Assembly: GCF_043290135.1 (NCBI RefSeq) | Contig: NC_134701.1 | Span: 3,536,001 to 3,600,000, forward strand | Reading direction: 5' to 3' | Length of the DNA: 64,000 nt | Origin: Rhipicephalus microplus | Taxonomy: Eukaryota > Arthropoda > Arachnida > Ixodida > Ixodidae | In this document: in pieces, positions 11,849 through 26,034 of the stretch | How the letters are laid out: each line of letters starts with the position of its first letter | Numbering within the stretch: the first letter of the stretch is position 1 | Translations under genes and position numbers: made by a program | Notes under the pieces: model-generated | Told to the model about the DNA's origin: nothing | The model's input: only the letters and a program-made list of their open reading frames with translations | Database searches by the model: none

Positions 11849-12147
11849 TAACCTAACCTAACCTAACCTAACCTAACCTTACCTAACCTAACCTAGCCCA
11901 ACCCAACCCAACCTAACCTAACCTAACCTAAACTAACCTAACCCAACCTAACCTAACCTAACCTAACCTAACCCAACCTAACCCAACCCAACCCAACCTA
12001 ACCTAACCTAAGCTAACCTAACCTAACCTAACCAAACCTAACCTAACCTAACTTAACCTAACCTAACGTAACCTAACCTAACCTAACCTAACATAACCTA
12101 ACGTAACCTAACCTAACCTAACCTAACGTAACCTTACCTAACCTAAC
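11849..12147. repeat. Interstitial telomeric block T11
   Basis: 299 bp, almost base for base T1, including cctagcccaacccaaccc and the aagctaacc and cttaacc variants. Confidence 0.94.
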
Positions 12148-13383
12148 GACGGTTGCAAGCGCTTTCACTTTAAATATCGCAGTTCCCCACTTTTAATGGT
12201 GAAAAACACTGCATCTCAGTAATTGACATTGTTTAATGCGGTTTTACGACGGTTCATATCTTAACCTAACCTAACATTCGCACTTGTATCAAAAAACGCT
12301 CTATTACACTGTTTTGTTCACAATTACGATATTTGCATAACCTCACAGTTTTTCACCAACTTATTGCAGTACAGAACGCTGTATCTCGCTAAATGACATT
12401 GTTCTTTAAGGTTTCACGATGCTTGCATGCGCTTTAACGAGAATATCACAATATAGCAGTTTCGCACTTGTAACGGTAGAACACGCAGTATTTGGCTTGT
12501 TCATGCCGTTTTGTGTGCTTTCACATTTCACCTATCGCAGTTTAATACTCGCAATAAAACAACACTATCTCGTTAGATGACGTCGTTTTTGGTAGTTTCA
12601 CGACGCTACCTAGCTTAAACTAACCTAACCTAACCTAACCTTCGCACTTCTATCGTTAGAAAACGTTTTACTCGCCACTTTACAACGTTTTCTACAAGAT
12701 TACGACGGTTTCATGCGCTTTCACATTAGATATCGTAGTTCCCGACTTGTGTAATGTTGAAAAACACTACATCTCACTAAGTGACATTGTTTAATGCGGT
12801 TTTACGAAGGTTGATATGTCAACCTAACCTAACATTCGCACTTGTATCTAAAGACGCTCAATTACACTGTTTCGTTCACAATTACGATATTTGCTTGACC
12901 TCACAGTTTTTCACCAGCTTATTACAGTACAGAACGCTGTATCTCGCTAAATGACATCGTTCTTTAAGGTTTCACGATACTTGCATGCGCTTTACCGAGA
13001 ATGTCACAACATAGCAGTTTCGCACTTGTAACGGTACAACACGCAGTATTTGGCTTGTTGATGCCATTTTGTGTGCTTTCACAACATTTTACCTATCGCA
13101 GTTTCGTACTCGCAATAAAACAACACTATCTCGTTAGATGACGTCGTTTTTGGTGGTTTCACGACGCTACCTAGCTTAAACTAACATAACTCAACCTAAC
13201 ATAACCTTTGCACTTCTATCGTTAGAATACGTTTTACTCGCTGCTTTACATTGCTTTCAACAACATTACGATGGTTTCAAGCGCTTTCACATTAGATATC
13301 GCAGTTCCCAACTTGTAAAGGTGAAAAACACTGCATCTCCCTAAGTGACATTGTTTAATGCGGTTTTAGCGCGGTTCATATCT

Positions 13384-13457
13384 TAACCTAACCTAACCTA
13401 ACCCAACCTAACCTAACATAACCTAACCTAACCTAACCTAACCTAACCTAACCTAAC
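13384..13457. repeat. Interstitial telomeric block T12
   Basis: 74 bp, the counterpart of T2. Confidence 0.93.
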
Positions 13458-14676
13458 GACGTTTGCAAGCGCTTTCACATTAGATATCGCAGTTCCCGAC
13501 TTGTAATGGTGAAAAACACTGCATCTCTCTAAGTGACATTGTTTAATGCGGTTTTACGACGGTTCATATCTTCACCTAACCTAACATTGGTACTTGTATT
13601 GAAAAACGCTCTATTACACTGTTTCGTTCACAATTACGATATTTGCATAACCTCACAGTTTTTCACCAACTTATTGCAGTACAGAACGCTGTATCTCGCT
13701 AAATGACATCGTTCTTTAAGGTTTCACGATGCTTGCATGCGCTTTAACGAGAATATCACATTATAGCAGTTTCGCACTTGTAACGGTACAACACGCAGTA
13801 TCTGGCTTGTTCAAGCCGTTTTGTGTACTTTCACATTTCACCTATTGCAGTTTCGTACATGCAATAAAACAACACTATCTCGTTAGATGACGTCCTTTTT
13901 GGTGGTCTCACGACGCTACATAGCTTAAACTAACATAACTCAAGCTAACCTTCGCACTTTTATCTTTAGAAAACGTTTTACTCGCAATTTTACAATGTTT
14001 TCTACAAGATTACGACGGTTTCATGCGCTTTCACATTAGATATCCTAGTTTCCGACTTGTAATGTTGAAAAACACTACATCTCACTAAGTGACATTGTTT
14101 AATGCGGTTTTACGACGGTTGATATCTCAACCTAACCTAACATTCGCACTTGTATCTAAATACGCTCAATTACACTGTTTCGTTCACAATTACGATATTT
14201 GCTTGACCTCACAGTTTCTCACCAACTTATTACAGTACAGAACGCTGTATCTCGCTAAATGACACCGTTCTTTAAGGTTTCACGATACTTGCATGCGCTT
14301 TAACGAAAATATCACAATAAAGCAGTTTCGCACTTGTAACGGCACAAGACGCACTATCTGGCTTGTTCATGCCATTTTGTGTGCTTTCCCAATATTTCAC
14401 CTATCGCAGTTTCGTACTCGCAATAAAACAACACTATCTCGTTAGATGACATCGTTTTTGTTGGTTTCACGACGCTACCTAGCTCAAACTAACCGAACCT
14501 TCGCACTTCTATCGTTAGAAAACGTTTTATTCGCTACTTTACAATGTTTTCTACAAGATTACGACGATTTCATGCGCTTTCACATTAGATATCGCAGTTC
14601 CCGACTTGTAATGGTGAAAAACACAGCATCTCACTAAGTGACATTGTTTATGCGGTTTTAGCGCGGTTCATATCTT

Positions 14677-14819
14677 AACCTAACCTAACCTTACCTAACC
14701 CAACCTAACCTAACCTAACCTAACCAAACCTAACCTAACATAACCTAACCTAACCTAACCTAACCAAACCTAACCTAACGTAACCCAACCTAACCTAACC
14801 TAACCTAACCTAACCTAAC
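14677..14819. repeat. Interstitial telomeric block T13
   Basis: 143 bp, the counterpart of T3 with one CCAAA segment missing. Confidence 0.93.
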
Positions 14820-16041
14820 GACGTTTGCAAGCGCTTTCACATTAGATATCGCAGTTCCCGACTTGTAATGGTGAAAAACACTGCATCTCACTAAGTGACA
14901 TTGTTTAATGCGGTTTTACGACGGTTCATATCTTCACCTAACCTAACATTGGTACTTGTATTGAAAAACGCTCTATTACACTGTTTCGTTCACAATTACG
15001 ATATTTGCATAACCTCACAGTTTTTCACCAACCTATTGCAGTACAGAACGCTGTATCTCGCTAAATGACATCGTTCTTTAAGGTTTCACGATGCTTGCAT
15101 GCGCTTTAACGAGAATATCACATTATAGCAGTTTCGCACTTGTAACGGTACAACACGCAGTATCTGGCTTGTTCAAGCCGTTTTGTGTACTTTCACAACA
15201 TTTCACCTATTGCAGTTTCGTACATGCAATAAAACAACACTATCTCGTTAGATGACGTCCTTTTTGGTGGTCTCACGACGCTACATAGCTTAAACTAACA
15301 TAACTCAAGCTAACCTTCGCACTTTTATCTTTAGAAAACGTTTTACTCGCAATTTTACAATGTTTTCTACAAGATTACGACGGTTTCATGCGCTTTCACA
15401 TTAGATATCCTAGTTTCCGACTTGTAATGTTGAAAAACACTACATCTCACTAAGTGACATTGTTTAATGCGGTTTTACGACGGTTGATAACTCAACCTAA
15501 CCTAACATTCGCACTTGTATCTAAATACGCTCAATTACACTGTTTCGTTCACAATTACGATATTTGCTTGACCTCACAGTTTCTCACCAACTTATTACAG
15601 TACAGAACGCTGTATCTCGCTAAATGACATCGTTCTTTAAGGTTTCACGATACTTGCATGCGCTTTAACGAAAATATTACAATAAAGCAGTTTCGCACTT
15701 GTAACGGCACAAGACGCAGTATCTGGCTAGTTCATGCCATTTTGTGTGCTTTCCCAATATTTCACCTATCGCAGTTTCGTACTCGCAGTAAAACAACACT
15801 ATCTCGTTAGATGACATCGTTTTTGGTGGTTTCACGACGCTACCTAGCTCAAACTAACCGAACCTTCGCACTTCTATCGTTATAAAACGTTTTATTCGCT
15901 ACTTTACAATGTTTTCTACAAGATTACGACGGTTTCATGCGCTTTCACATTAGATATCGCAGTTCCCGACTTGTAATGGTGAAAAACACAGCATCTCACT
16001 AAGTGACATTGTTTAATGCGGTTTTAGCGCGGTTCATATCT

Positions 16042-16205
16042 TAACCTAACCTAACCTTACCTAACCCAGCCTAACCTAACCTAACCTAACCAAACCTTAC
16101 CTAACATACCCTAACCTAACCTAACCTAACCTAACCTAACCAAACCTAACCTAACCTAACCTAACGTAACCTAACCTAACCTAACCAAACCTAACCTAAC
16201 CTAAC
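16042..16205. repeat. Interstitial telomeric block T14
   Basis: 164 bp, T5/T10-like, with ccaaaccttacctaacatac. Confidence 0.93.
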
Positions 16206-16880
16206 GACGTTTGCAAGCGCTTTCACATTAGATATTGCAGTTCCCGACTTGTAATGGTGAAAAACACTGCATCTCACTAAGTGACATTGTTTCATGCGGT
16301 TTTACGACGGTTCATATCTTAACCTAACCTAACATTCGCACTTGTAATAAAAAACGCTCTATTACACTGTTTCGTTCACAATTAGGATATTTGCATAACC
16401 TCACAGTTTTTCACCAACTTATTGCAGTACAGAACGCTGTATCTCGCTAAATGACATCGTGCTTTAAGGTTTCACGATGCTTGCATGCGCTTTAACGAGA
16501 ATATCACAACATAGCAGTTTCGCACTTGTAACGGTACAACACGCAGTATTTGGCTTGTTCATGCCGTTTTGTGTGCTTTCACAACATTTCACCTATCGCA
16601 GTTTTGTACTCGCAATAAAACAACACTATCTCGTTAGATGACGTTTTTGGTAGTTGCACGACGCTACCTAGCTTAAACTAACATAACTCAACCTAACATA
16701 ACCTTCGCACTTCTATCGTTAGAAAACGTTTTACTCGCTATTTTATATTGCTTTCTACAACATTATGACGGTTTCAAGCGCTTTCACATTAGATATCACA
16801 GTTCCCAACTTGTAAAGGTGAAAAACACTGCATCTCACTATGTGACATTGTTTAATGCGGTTTTACGACGGTTCATACCT

Positions 16881-17199
16881 TAACCTAACGTAACCTAACC
16901 TAACCTAACCTAACCTTACCTAACCTAACCTAACCTAACCTAACCTAACCCAACCCAACCCAACCTAACCTAACCTAACCTAAACTAACCTAACCCAACC
17001 TAACCTAACCTAACCTAACCTAACCCAACCTAACCCAACCCAACCCAACCTAACCTAACCTAAGCTAACCTAACCTAAGCTAACCAAACCTAACCTAACC
17101 TAACTTAAACTAACCTAACGTAACCTAACCTAACCTAACCTATTCTAACGTAACCTAACCTTACCTGACCTAACCTAACCTAACCTAACCTAACCTAAC
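16881..17199. repeat. Interstitial telomeric block T15
   Basis: 319 bp, related to T1 and T11 but with ttctaacgtaacc and ttacctgacc variants otherwise seen in the longest blocks. It is flanked by acgacggtt on both sides. Confidence 0.94.
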
Positions 17200-17872
17200 G
17201 ACGGTTGCAAGCGCTTTCACATTAAATATCGCAGTTCCCCACTTTTAATGGTGAAAAACACTGCATCTCAGTAATTGACATTGTTTAATGCGGTTTTACG
17301 ACGGTTCATATCTTAACCTAACATTCGCACTTGTATCTAAAAACGCTCAATTACACTGTTTCGTTCACAATTACGATATTTGCTTGACCTCACAGTTTCT
17401 CACCAACTTATTACAGTACAGAACGCTGTATCTCGCTAAATGACATCGTTCTTTAAGGTTTCACGATACTTGCATGCGCTTTACCGAGAGTGTCACAACA
17501 TAGCAGTTTCGCACTTGTAACGGTACAACACGCAGTATTTGGCTTGTTCATGCCGTTTTGTGTGCTTTCACAACATTTTACCTATCGCAGTTTCGTACTC
17601 GCAATAAAACAACACTATCTCGTTAGATGACGTCGTTTTTGGTGGTTTCACGACGCTACCTAGCTTAAACTAACATAACTCAACCTAACATAACCTTCGC
17701 ACTTCTATCGTTAGAAAACGTTTTACTCGCTACTTTACATTGCTTTCTACAACATTACGACGGTTTCAAGCGCATTCACATTAGATATCGCAGTTCCCAA
17801 CTTGTAAAGGTGAAAAACACTGCATCTCACTAAGTGACATTGTTTATTGCGGTTTTACGACGGTTCATACCT

Positions 17873-17986
17873 TAACCTAACGTAACCTAACCTAACCTAA
17901 CCCAACCTAACCTAACATAACCTAACCTAACCTAACCTAACCAAACCTAACCTAACGTAACCTAACCTAACCTAACCTAACCTAAC
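17873..17986. repeat. Interstitial telomeric block T16
   Basis: 114 bp, starting taacctaacgtaacc, with CCCAA, CATAA, CCAAA and CGTAA variants. Confidence 0.93.
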
Positions 17987-19208
17987 GACGTTTGCAAGCG
18001 CTTTCACATTAGATATCGCAGTTCCCGACTTGTAATGGTGAAAAACACTGCATCTCACTAAGTGACATTGTTTAATGCGGTTTTACGACGGTTCATATCT
18101 TAACCTAACCTAACATTCGTACTTGTATTGAAAAACGCTCTATTACACTGTTTCGTTCACAATTACGATATTTACATAACCTCACAGTTTTTCACCAACT
18201 TATTGCAGTACAGAACGCTGTATCTCGCTAAATGACATTGTTCTTTAAGGTTTCACGATGCTTGCATGCGCTTTAACGAGAATATCACAATATAGCAGTT
18301 TCGCACTTGTAACGGTAGAACACGCAGTATTTGGCTTGTTCATGCCGTTTTGTGTGCATTCACAACATTTCACCTATCGCAGTTTAATACTCGCAATAAA
18401 ACAACACTATCGCGTTAGATGACGTCGTTTTTGGTAGTTTCACGACGCTACCTAGCTTAAACTAACCAAACCTAACCTAACCTTCGCACTTCTACGTTAG
18501 AAAACGTTTTACTCGCAACTTTACAATGTTTTCTACAAGATTACGACGGTTTCATGCGCTTTCACATTAGATATCGTAGTTCCCGACTTGTAATGTTGAA
18601 AAACACTACATCTCACTAAGTGACATTGTTTAATGCGGTTTTACGACGGTTGATATGTCAACCTAACCTAACATTCGCACTTGTATCTAAAGACGCTCAA
18701 TTACACTGTTTCGTTCACAATTACGATATTTGCTTGACCTCACAGTTTCTCACCAACTTATTACAGTACAGAACGCTGTATCTCGCTAAATGACATCGTT
18801 CTTTAAGGTTTCACGATACTTGCATGCGCTTTACCGAGAATGTCACAACATAGCAGTTTCGCACTTGTAACGGTACAACACGCAGTATTTGGCTTGTTCA
18901 TGCCGTTTTGTGTGCTTTCACAACATTTTACCTATCGCAGTTTCGTACTCGCTATAAAACAACACTATCTCGTTAGATGACGTCGTTTTTGGTGGTTTCA
19001 CGACGCTACCTATCTCAAACTAACCGAACCTTCGCACTTCTATCGTTAGAAAACGTTTTATTCGCTACTTTACAATGTTTTCTACAAGATTACGACGGTT
19101 TCATGCGCTTTCACATTAGATATCGCAGTTGCCGACTTGTAATGGTGAAAAACACAGCATCTCACTAAGTGACATTGTTTATAGCGGTTTTAGCGTGGTT
19201 CATATCTT

Positions 19209-19361
19209 AACCTAACCTAACCTTACCTAAACCAACCTAACCTAACCTAACCTAACCAAACCGTACCTAACATACCCTAACCTAACCTAACCTAACCTAA
19301 CCTAACCAAACCTAACCTAACCTAACCTAACGTAACCTAACCTAACCTAACCTAACCTAAC
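19209..19361. repeat. Interstitial telomeric block T17
   Basis: 153 bp, T10-like. A W unit follows. Confidence 0.93.
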
Positions 19362-20039
19362 GACGTTTGCAAGCGCTTTCACATTAGATATCGCAGTTCC
19401 CGACTTGTAATGGTGAAATACACTGCATCTCACGAAGTGACATTGTTTAATGCGGTTTTACGACGGTTCATATCTTAACCTAACCTAACATTCGCACTTG
19501 TATTAAAAAACGCTCTATTACACTGTTTCGTTCACAATTAGGATATTTGCATAACCTCACAGTTTTTCACCAACTTATTGCAGTACAGAACGCTGTATCT
19601 CGCTAAATGACATCGTTCTTTAAGGTTTCACGATGCTTGCATGCGCTTTAACGAGAATATCACAACATAGCAGTTTCGCACTTGTAACGGTACAACACGC
19701 AGTATTTGGCTTGTTCATGCCGTTTTGTGTGCTTTCACAACATTTCACCTATCGCAGTTTCGTACTCGCAATAAAACAACACTATCTCGTTAGATGACGT
19801 TGTTTTTGGTAGTTTCACGACGCTACCTAGCTTAAACTAACATAACTCAACCTAACATGACCTTCGCACTTCTATCGTTAGAAAACGTTTTACTCGCTAC
19901 TTTAGATTGCTTTCTACAACATTACGACGGTTTCAAGCGCTTTCACATTAGATATCACAGTTCCCAACTTGTAAAGGTGAAAAACACTGCATCTCACTAA
20001 GTGACATTGTTTAATGCGGTTTTACGACGGTTCATACCT

Positions 20040-20668
20040 TAACCTAACCTAACCTAACCTAACCTAACCTAACCTAACCTAACCCAACCCAACCCAACCT
20101 AACCTAACCTAACCTAACCTAAACTAACCTAACCCAACCTAACCTAACCTAACCTAACCTAACCCAACCTAACCCAACCCAACCCAACCTAACCTAACCT
20201 AAGCTAACCTAACCTAACCTAACCAAACCTAACCTAACCTAACTTAACCTAACTTAACGTAACCTAACCTAACCTATTCTAACGTAACCTAACCTTACCT
20301 GACCTAACCTAACCTAACGTAACCTAACCTAACCTAACATAACCTAACGTAACCTAACCTAACCTAACCTAACGTAACCTAACCTGACCTAACCCAACCT
20401 AACCCAACCCAACCCAAACCAACAACACCCAACCCAACCTAACCTAACCTAACCTAACCTTACCTAACCTAACCAAATTATCCTTACCTAACATAACCTA
20501 ACCTAACGTAACCTAACCTAAACTAACCTAACGTAACCTAACCTAACCTAACGTAACCTAACCTAACCTAACCTAACCCAACCTAACCTAACCTAACCCA
20601 ACTCAACCCAACCTAACCTAATGTAACCTAACCTAACCTAACCTAACCTAACCAAACCTAACCTAACC
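20040..20668. repeat. Long interstitial telomeric block T18
   Basis: About 629 bp. It contains the non-telomeric tags aacaacacccaaccc and aaattatcctt (about 20475-20485). It is the only long block whose right edge runs straight into slot 5 (ccttcgcacttctatcg) and not the second half of slot 6. Confidence 0.94.
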
Positions 20669-21409
20669 TTCGCACTTCTATCGTTAGAAAACGTTTTACT
20701 CGCCACTTTACAACGTTTTCTACAAGATTACGACGGTTTCATGCGATTTCACATTAGATATCGTAGTTCCCGACTTGTAATGTTGAAAAACACTACATCT
20801 CACTAAGTGACATTGTTTAATGCGGTCTTACGACGGTTGATATGTCAACCTAACCTAACATTCGCACTTGTATCTAAAGACGCTCAATTACACTGTTTCG
20901 TTCACAATTACGATATTTGCTTGACCTCACAGTTTCTCACCAACTTATTACAGTACAGAACGCTGTATCTCGCTAAATGACATCGTTCTTTAAGGTTTCA
21001 CGATACTTGCATGCGCTTTACCGAGAATGTCACAACATAGCAGTTTCGCACTTGTAACGGTACAACACGCAGTATTTGGCTTGTTCATGCCATTTTGTGT
21101 GCTTTCACAACATTTTACCTATCGCAGTTTCGTACTCGCAATAAAACAACACTATCTCGTTAGATGACGTCGTTTTTGGTGGTTTCACGACGCTACCTAG
21201 CTTAAACTAACATAACTCAACCTAACATAACCTTCGCACTTCTATCGTTAGAAAACGTTTTACTCGCTACTTTACATTGCTTTCTACAACATTACGACGG
21301 TTTCAAGCGCTTTCACATTAGATATCGCAGTTCCCAACTTATAAAGTTGAAAAACACTGCATCTCACTAAGTGACATTGTTTAATGCGGTTTTAGCGCGG
21401 TTCATAACT

Positions 21410-21524
21410 TAACCTAACCTAACCTAACCTAACCTAACCCAACCTAACCTAGCATAACCTAACCTAACCTAACCTAACCAAACCTAACGTAACGTAACCT
21501 AACCTAACCTAACCTAACCTAACG
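21410..21524. repeat. Interstitial telomeric block T19
   Basis: 115 bp with cctagcataacc and two adjacent CGTAA variants. The left flank reads cataactt where most copies have catatctt. Confidence 0.93.
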
Positions 21525-22746
21525 ACGTTTGCAAGCGCTTTCACATTAGATATCGTAGTTCCCGACTTGTAATGGTGAAAAACACTGCATCTCACTAAGT
21601 GACATTGTTTATTGCGGTTTTACGACGGTTCATATCTTAACCTAACCTAACATTGGTACTTGTATTGAAAAACGCTCTATTACACTGTTTCGTTCACAAT
21701 TACGATATTTGCATAACCTCACAGTTTTTAACCAACTTATTGCAGTACAGAACGCTGTATCTCGCTAAATGACATCGTTCTTTAAGGTTTCACGATGCTT
21801 GCATGCGCTTTAACGAGAATATCACATTATAGCAGTTTCGAACTTGTAACGGTACAACACGCAGTATCTGGCTTGTTCAAGCCGTTTTGTGTACTTTCAC
21901 AACATTTCACCTATTGCAGTTTCGTACATGCAATAAAACAACACTATCTCGTTAGATGACGTCCTTTTTGGTGGTCTCACGACGCTACATAGCTTAAACT
22001 AACCTAACTCAAGCTAACCTTCGCACTTCTACCGTTAGAAAACGTTTTACTCGCAACTTTATAATGTTTTCTACAAGATTACGACGGTTTCATGCGCTTT
22101 CACATTAGATATCGTAGTTCCCGACTTGTAATGTTGAAAAACACTACATCTCACTAAGTGACATTGTTTAATGCGGTTTTACGACGGTTGATATCTCCAC
22201 CTAACCTAACATTCGCACTTGTATCTAAATACGCTCAATTACACTGTTTCGTTCACAATTACGATATTTGCTTGACCTCACAGTTTCTCACCAACTTATT
22301 ACAGTACAGAACGCTGTATCTCGCTAAATGACATCGTTCTTTAAGGTTTCACAATACTTGCATGCGCTTTAACGAGAATATCACAATAAAGCAGTTTCGC
22401 ACTTGTAACGGCACAAGACGCAGTATCTGGCTAGTTCATGCCATTTTGTGTGCTTTCCCAATATTTCACCTATCGCAGTTTCGTACTCGCAATAAAACAA
22501 CACTATCTCGTTAGATGACATCGTTTTTGGTGGTTTCACGACGCTACCTAGCTGAAACTAACCGAACCTTCGCACTTCTATCGTTAGAAAACGTTTTATT
22601 CGCTACTTTACAATGTTTTCTACAAGATTACGACGGTTTCATGCGCTTTCACATTAGATATCGCAGTTGCCGACTTGTAATGGTGAAAAACACAGCATCT
22701 CACTAAGTGACATTGTTTAATGCGGTTTTAGCGCGGTTCATATCTT

Positions 22747-23044
22747 AACCTAACCTAACCTTACCTAAACCAACCTAACCTAACCTAACCAAACCGTACC
22801 TAACATACCCTAACCTAACCTAACCTAACCTAACCTAACCAAACCTAACCTAACCTAACCTAACGTAACCTAACCTAACCTAACCTAACCTAACCAAACG
22901 TAACCTAACCTAACCTAACCTAACCTAACCTAACCTAACCCAACCTAACCTAACCTAACCTAACCCAACTCAACCCAACCTAGCCTAATCTAACCTAACC
23001 TAACCTAACCTAACCAAACCTAACCTAACCTAACCTAACCTAAC
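22747..23044. repeat. Interstitial telomeric block T20
   Basis: 298 bp with the run cccaactcaacccaacctag followed by cctaatctaacc, shared with T26 and T34. The right flank reads acgacggttgcaagcgc and the next unit is Z. Confidence 0.94.
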
Positions 23045-23722
23045 GACGGTTGCAAGCGCTTTCACATTAAATATCGCAGTTCCCCACTTGTAATGTTGAA
23101 AAACACTACATCTCACTAAGTGACATTGTTTAATGCGGTTTTACGACGGTTGATATGTCAACCTAACCTAACATTCGCACTTGTATCTAAAGACGCTCAA
23201 TTACACTGTTTCGTTCACAATTACGATATTTGCTTGACCTCACAGTTTCACACCAACTTATTACAGTACAGAACGCTGTATCTCGCTAAATGACATCGTT
23301 CTTTAAGGTTTCACGATACTGGCATGCGCTTTACCGAGAATGTCACAACATAGCACTTTCAACCTTGTAACGGTACAACACGCAGTATTTGGCTTGTTCA
23401 TGCCGTTTTGTGTGCTTTCACAACATTTTACCTATCGCAGTTTCGTACTCGCAATAAAACAACACTATCTCGTTAGATGACGTCGTTTTTGGTGGTTTCA
23501 CGACGATACCTAGCTTAAACTAACATAACTCAACCTAACATAACCTTCGCACTTCTATCGTTAGAAAACGTTTTACTCGCTACTTTACATTGCTTTCTAC
23601 AACATTACGACGGTTTCAAGCGCTTTCACATTAGATATCGCAGTTCCCAACTTGTAAAGGTGAAAAACACTGCATCTCACTAAGTGACATTGTTTAATGC
23701 GGTTTTAGTTCGGTTCATATCT

Positions 23723-23861
23723 TAACCTAACCTAACCTTACCTAAACCAACCTAACCTAACCTAACCTAACCAAACCTAACCTAACCTAACCTAACCTAA
23801 CCAAACCTAACCTAACCTAACCTAACGTAACCTAACCTAACCTAACCTAACCTAACCTAAC
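23723..23861. repeat. Interstitial telomeric block T21
   Basis: 139 bp. The left flank is tagttcggttcatatc, a private change from tagcgcggttcatatc. Confidence 0.93.
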
Positions 23862-24539
23862 GACGTTTGCAAGCGCTTTCACATTAGATATCGCAGTTCT
23901 CGACTTGTAATGGTGAAAAACACTGCATCTCACTAAGTGACATTGATTAATGCGGTTTTACGACGGTTCATATCTTAACCTAACCTAACATTCGCACTTG
24001 TATTAAAAAACGCTCTATTACACTGTTTCGTTCACAATTAGGATATTTGCATAACCTCACAGTTTTTCACCAACTTATTGCAGTACAGAACGCTGTATCT
24101 CGCTAAATGACAACGTTCTTTAAGGTTTCACGATGCTTGCATGCGCTTTAACGAGAATATCACAAAATAGCAGTTTCGCACTTGTAACGGTACAACACGC
24201 AGTATTTGGCTTGTTCATGCCGTTTTGTGTGCTTTCACAACATTTCACCTATCGCAGTTTCGTACTCGCAATAAAACAACACTATCTCGTTAGATGACGT
24301 TGTTTTTGGTAGTTTCACGACGCTACCTAGCTTAAACTAACATAACTCAACCTAACATAACCTTCGCACTTCTATCGTTAGAAAACGTTTTACTCGCTAC
24401 TTTACATTGCTTTCTACAACATTACGACGGTTTTAAGCGCTTTCACATTAGATATCGCAGTTCCCAAGTTGTAAAGGTGAAAAACACTGCATCTCACTAA
24501 GTGACATTGTTTATTGCGGTTTTACGACGGTTCATACCT

Positions 24540-24664
24540 TAACCTAACGTAACCTAACCTAACCTAACCCAACCTAACCTAACATAACCTAACCTAACTT
24601 AACCAAACCTAACCTAACGTAACGTAACCTAACCAAACCTAACCTTACCTAACCTAACCTAACG
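24540..24664. repeat. Interstitial telomeric block T22
   Basis: 125 bp with cctaacttaaccaaacc and accaaacctaaccttacc, a combination also found in T30 but not in T28. Confidence 0.93.
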
Positions 24665-25899
24665 ACGTTTGCAAGCGCTTTCACATTAGATATCGCAGTT
24701 CCCGACTTGTAATGGTGAAAAACACTGCATCTCACTAAGTGACATTGTTTAATGCGGTTTTACGACGGTTCATATCTTAACCTAACCTAACATTCGTACT
24801 TGTATTGAAAAACGCTCTATTACACTGTTTCGTTCACAATTACGATATTTGCATAACCTCACAGTTTTTCACCAACTTATTGCAGTACAGAACGCTGTAT
24901 CTCGCTAAATGACATTGTTCTTTAAGGTTTCACGATGCTTGCATGCGCTTTAACGAGAATATCACAATATAGCAGTTTCGCACTTGTAACGGTAGAACAC
25001 GCAGTATTTGGCTTGTTCATGCCGTTTTGTGTGCATTCACAACATTTCACCTATCGCAGTTTAATACTCGCAATAAAACAACACTATCTCGTTAGATGAC
25101 GTCGTTTTTGGTAGTTTCATGACGCTACCTAGCTTAAACTAACCTAACCTAACCTAACCTTCGCACTTCTATCGTTAGAAAACGTTTTACTCGCAACTTT
25201 ACAATGTTTTCTACAAGATTACGACGGTTTCATGCGCTTTCGCATTAGATATCGTAGTTCCCGACTTGTAATGTTGAAAAACACTACATCTCACTAAGTG
25301 ACATTGTTTAATGCGGTTTTACGACGGTTGATATGTCAACCTAACCTAACATTCGCACTTGTATCTAAAGACGCTCAATTACACTGTTTCGTTCACAATT
25401 ACGATATTTGCTTGACCTCACAGTTTCTCACCAACTTATTACAGTACAGAACGCTGTATCTCGCTAAATGACATCGTTCTTAAGGTTTCACGATACTTGC
25501 ATGCGCTTTACCGAGAATGTCACAACATAGCAGTTTCGCACTTGTAACGGTACAACACGCAGTATTTGGCTTGTTCATGCCGTTTTGTGTGCTTTCACAA
25601 CATTTTACCTATCGCAGTTTCGTACTCGCAATAAAACAACACTATCTCGTTAGATGACGTCGTTTTTGGTGGTTTCACGACGCTACCTAGCCTAAACTAA
25701 CATAACTCAACCTATCATAACCTTCGCACTTCTATCGTTAGAAAACGTTTTACTCGCTACTTTACATTGCTTTCTACAACATTACGACGGTTTCGAAAAC
25801 TTTCACATTAGATATCGCAGTTCCCAACTTGTAAAGGTGAAAAACACTGCATCTCACTAAGTGACATTGTTTAATGCGGTTTTAGCGCGGTTCATATCT

Positions 25900-26034
25900 T
25901 AACCTAACCTAACCTAACCTAACCTAACCCAACCTAACCTAACATAACCTAACCTAACCTAACCTAACCTAACCAAACCTAACCTAACGTAACCTAACCT
26001 AACCTAACCTAACCTAACCTAAGCTAACCTAACG
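25900..26034. repeat. Interstitial telomeric block T23
   Basis: 135 bp ending cctaagctaacctaa, a right-edge variant shared with T29, T31, T38, T42, T45, T50 and T51. Confidence 0.93.

Larger units (their letters stand above)
11511..14819. repeat. Satellite domain A', tandem copy of 1-3331
   Basis: Repeats the first 3.3 kb at an offset of about 11.5 kb. T1 matches T11 (offset 11510), T2 matches T12 (11507) and T3 matches T13 (11504). Unit order is W, V, Z, X, Y as in the first copy. Small differences include cacatttcacc at about 12523 where the first copy has cacaacatttcacc. The open frame at 14446-14637 encodes the same repeat peptide as 2943-3134. Confidence 0.88.
14820..22746. repeat. Satellite domain B (mixed unit classes)
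   Basis: Order of units and blocks: X-Y, T14, W, T15, Z, T16, V-Z, T17, W, T18, Z, T19, X-Y. The Z unit starting near 18677 ends with Y-type slot 5/6 sequence (ctatctcaaactaaccgaacc), so it is a recombinant. Slot 6 of the Y unit near 15890 has tataaaacg, which breaks the frame that is open in other Y units. No gene was seen. Confidence 0.85.
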
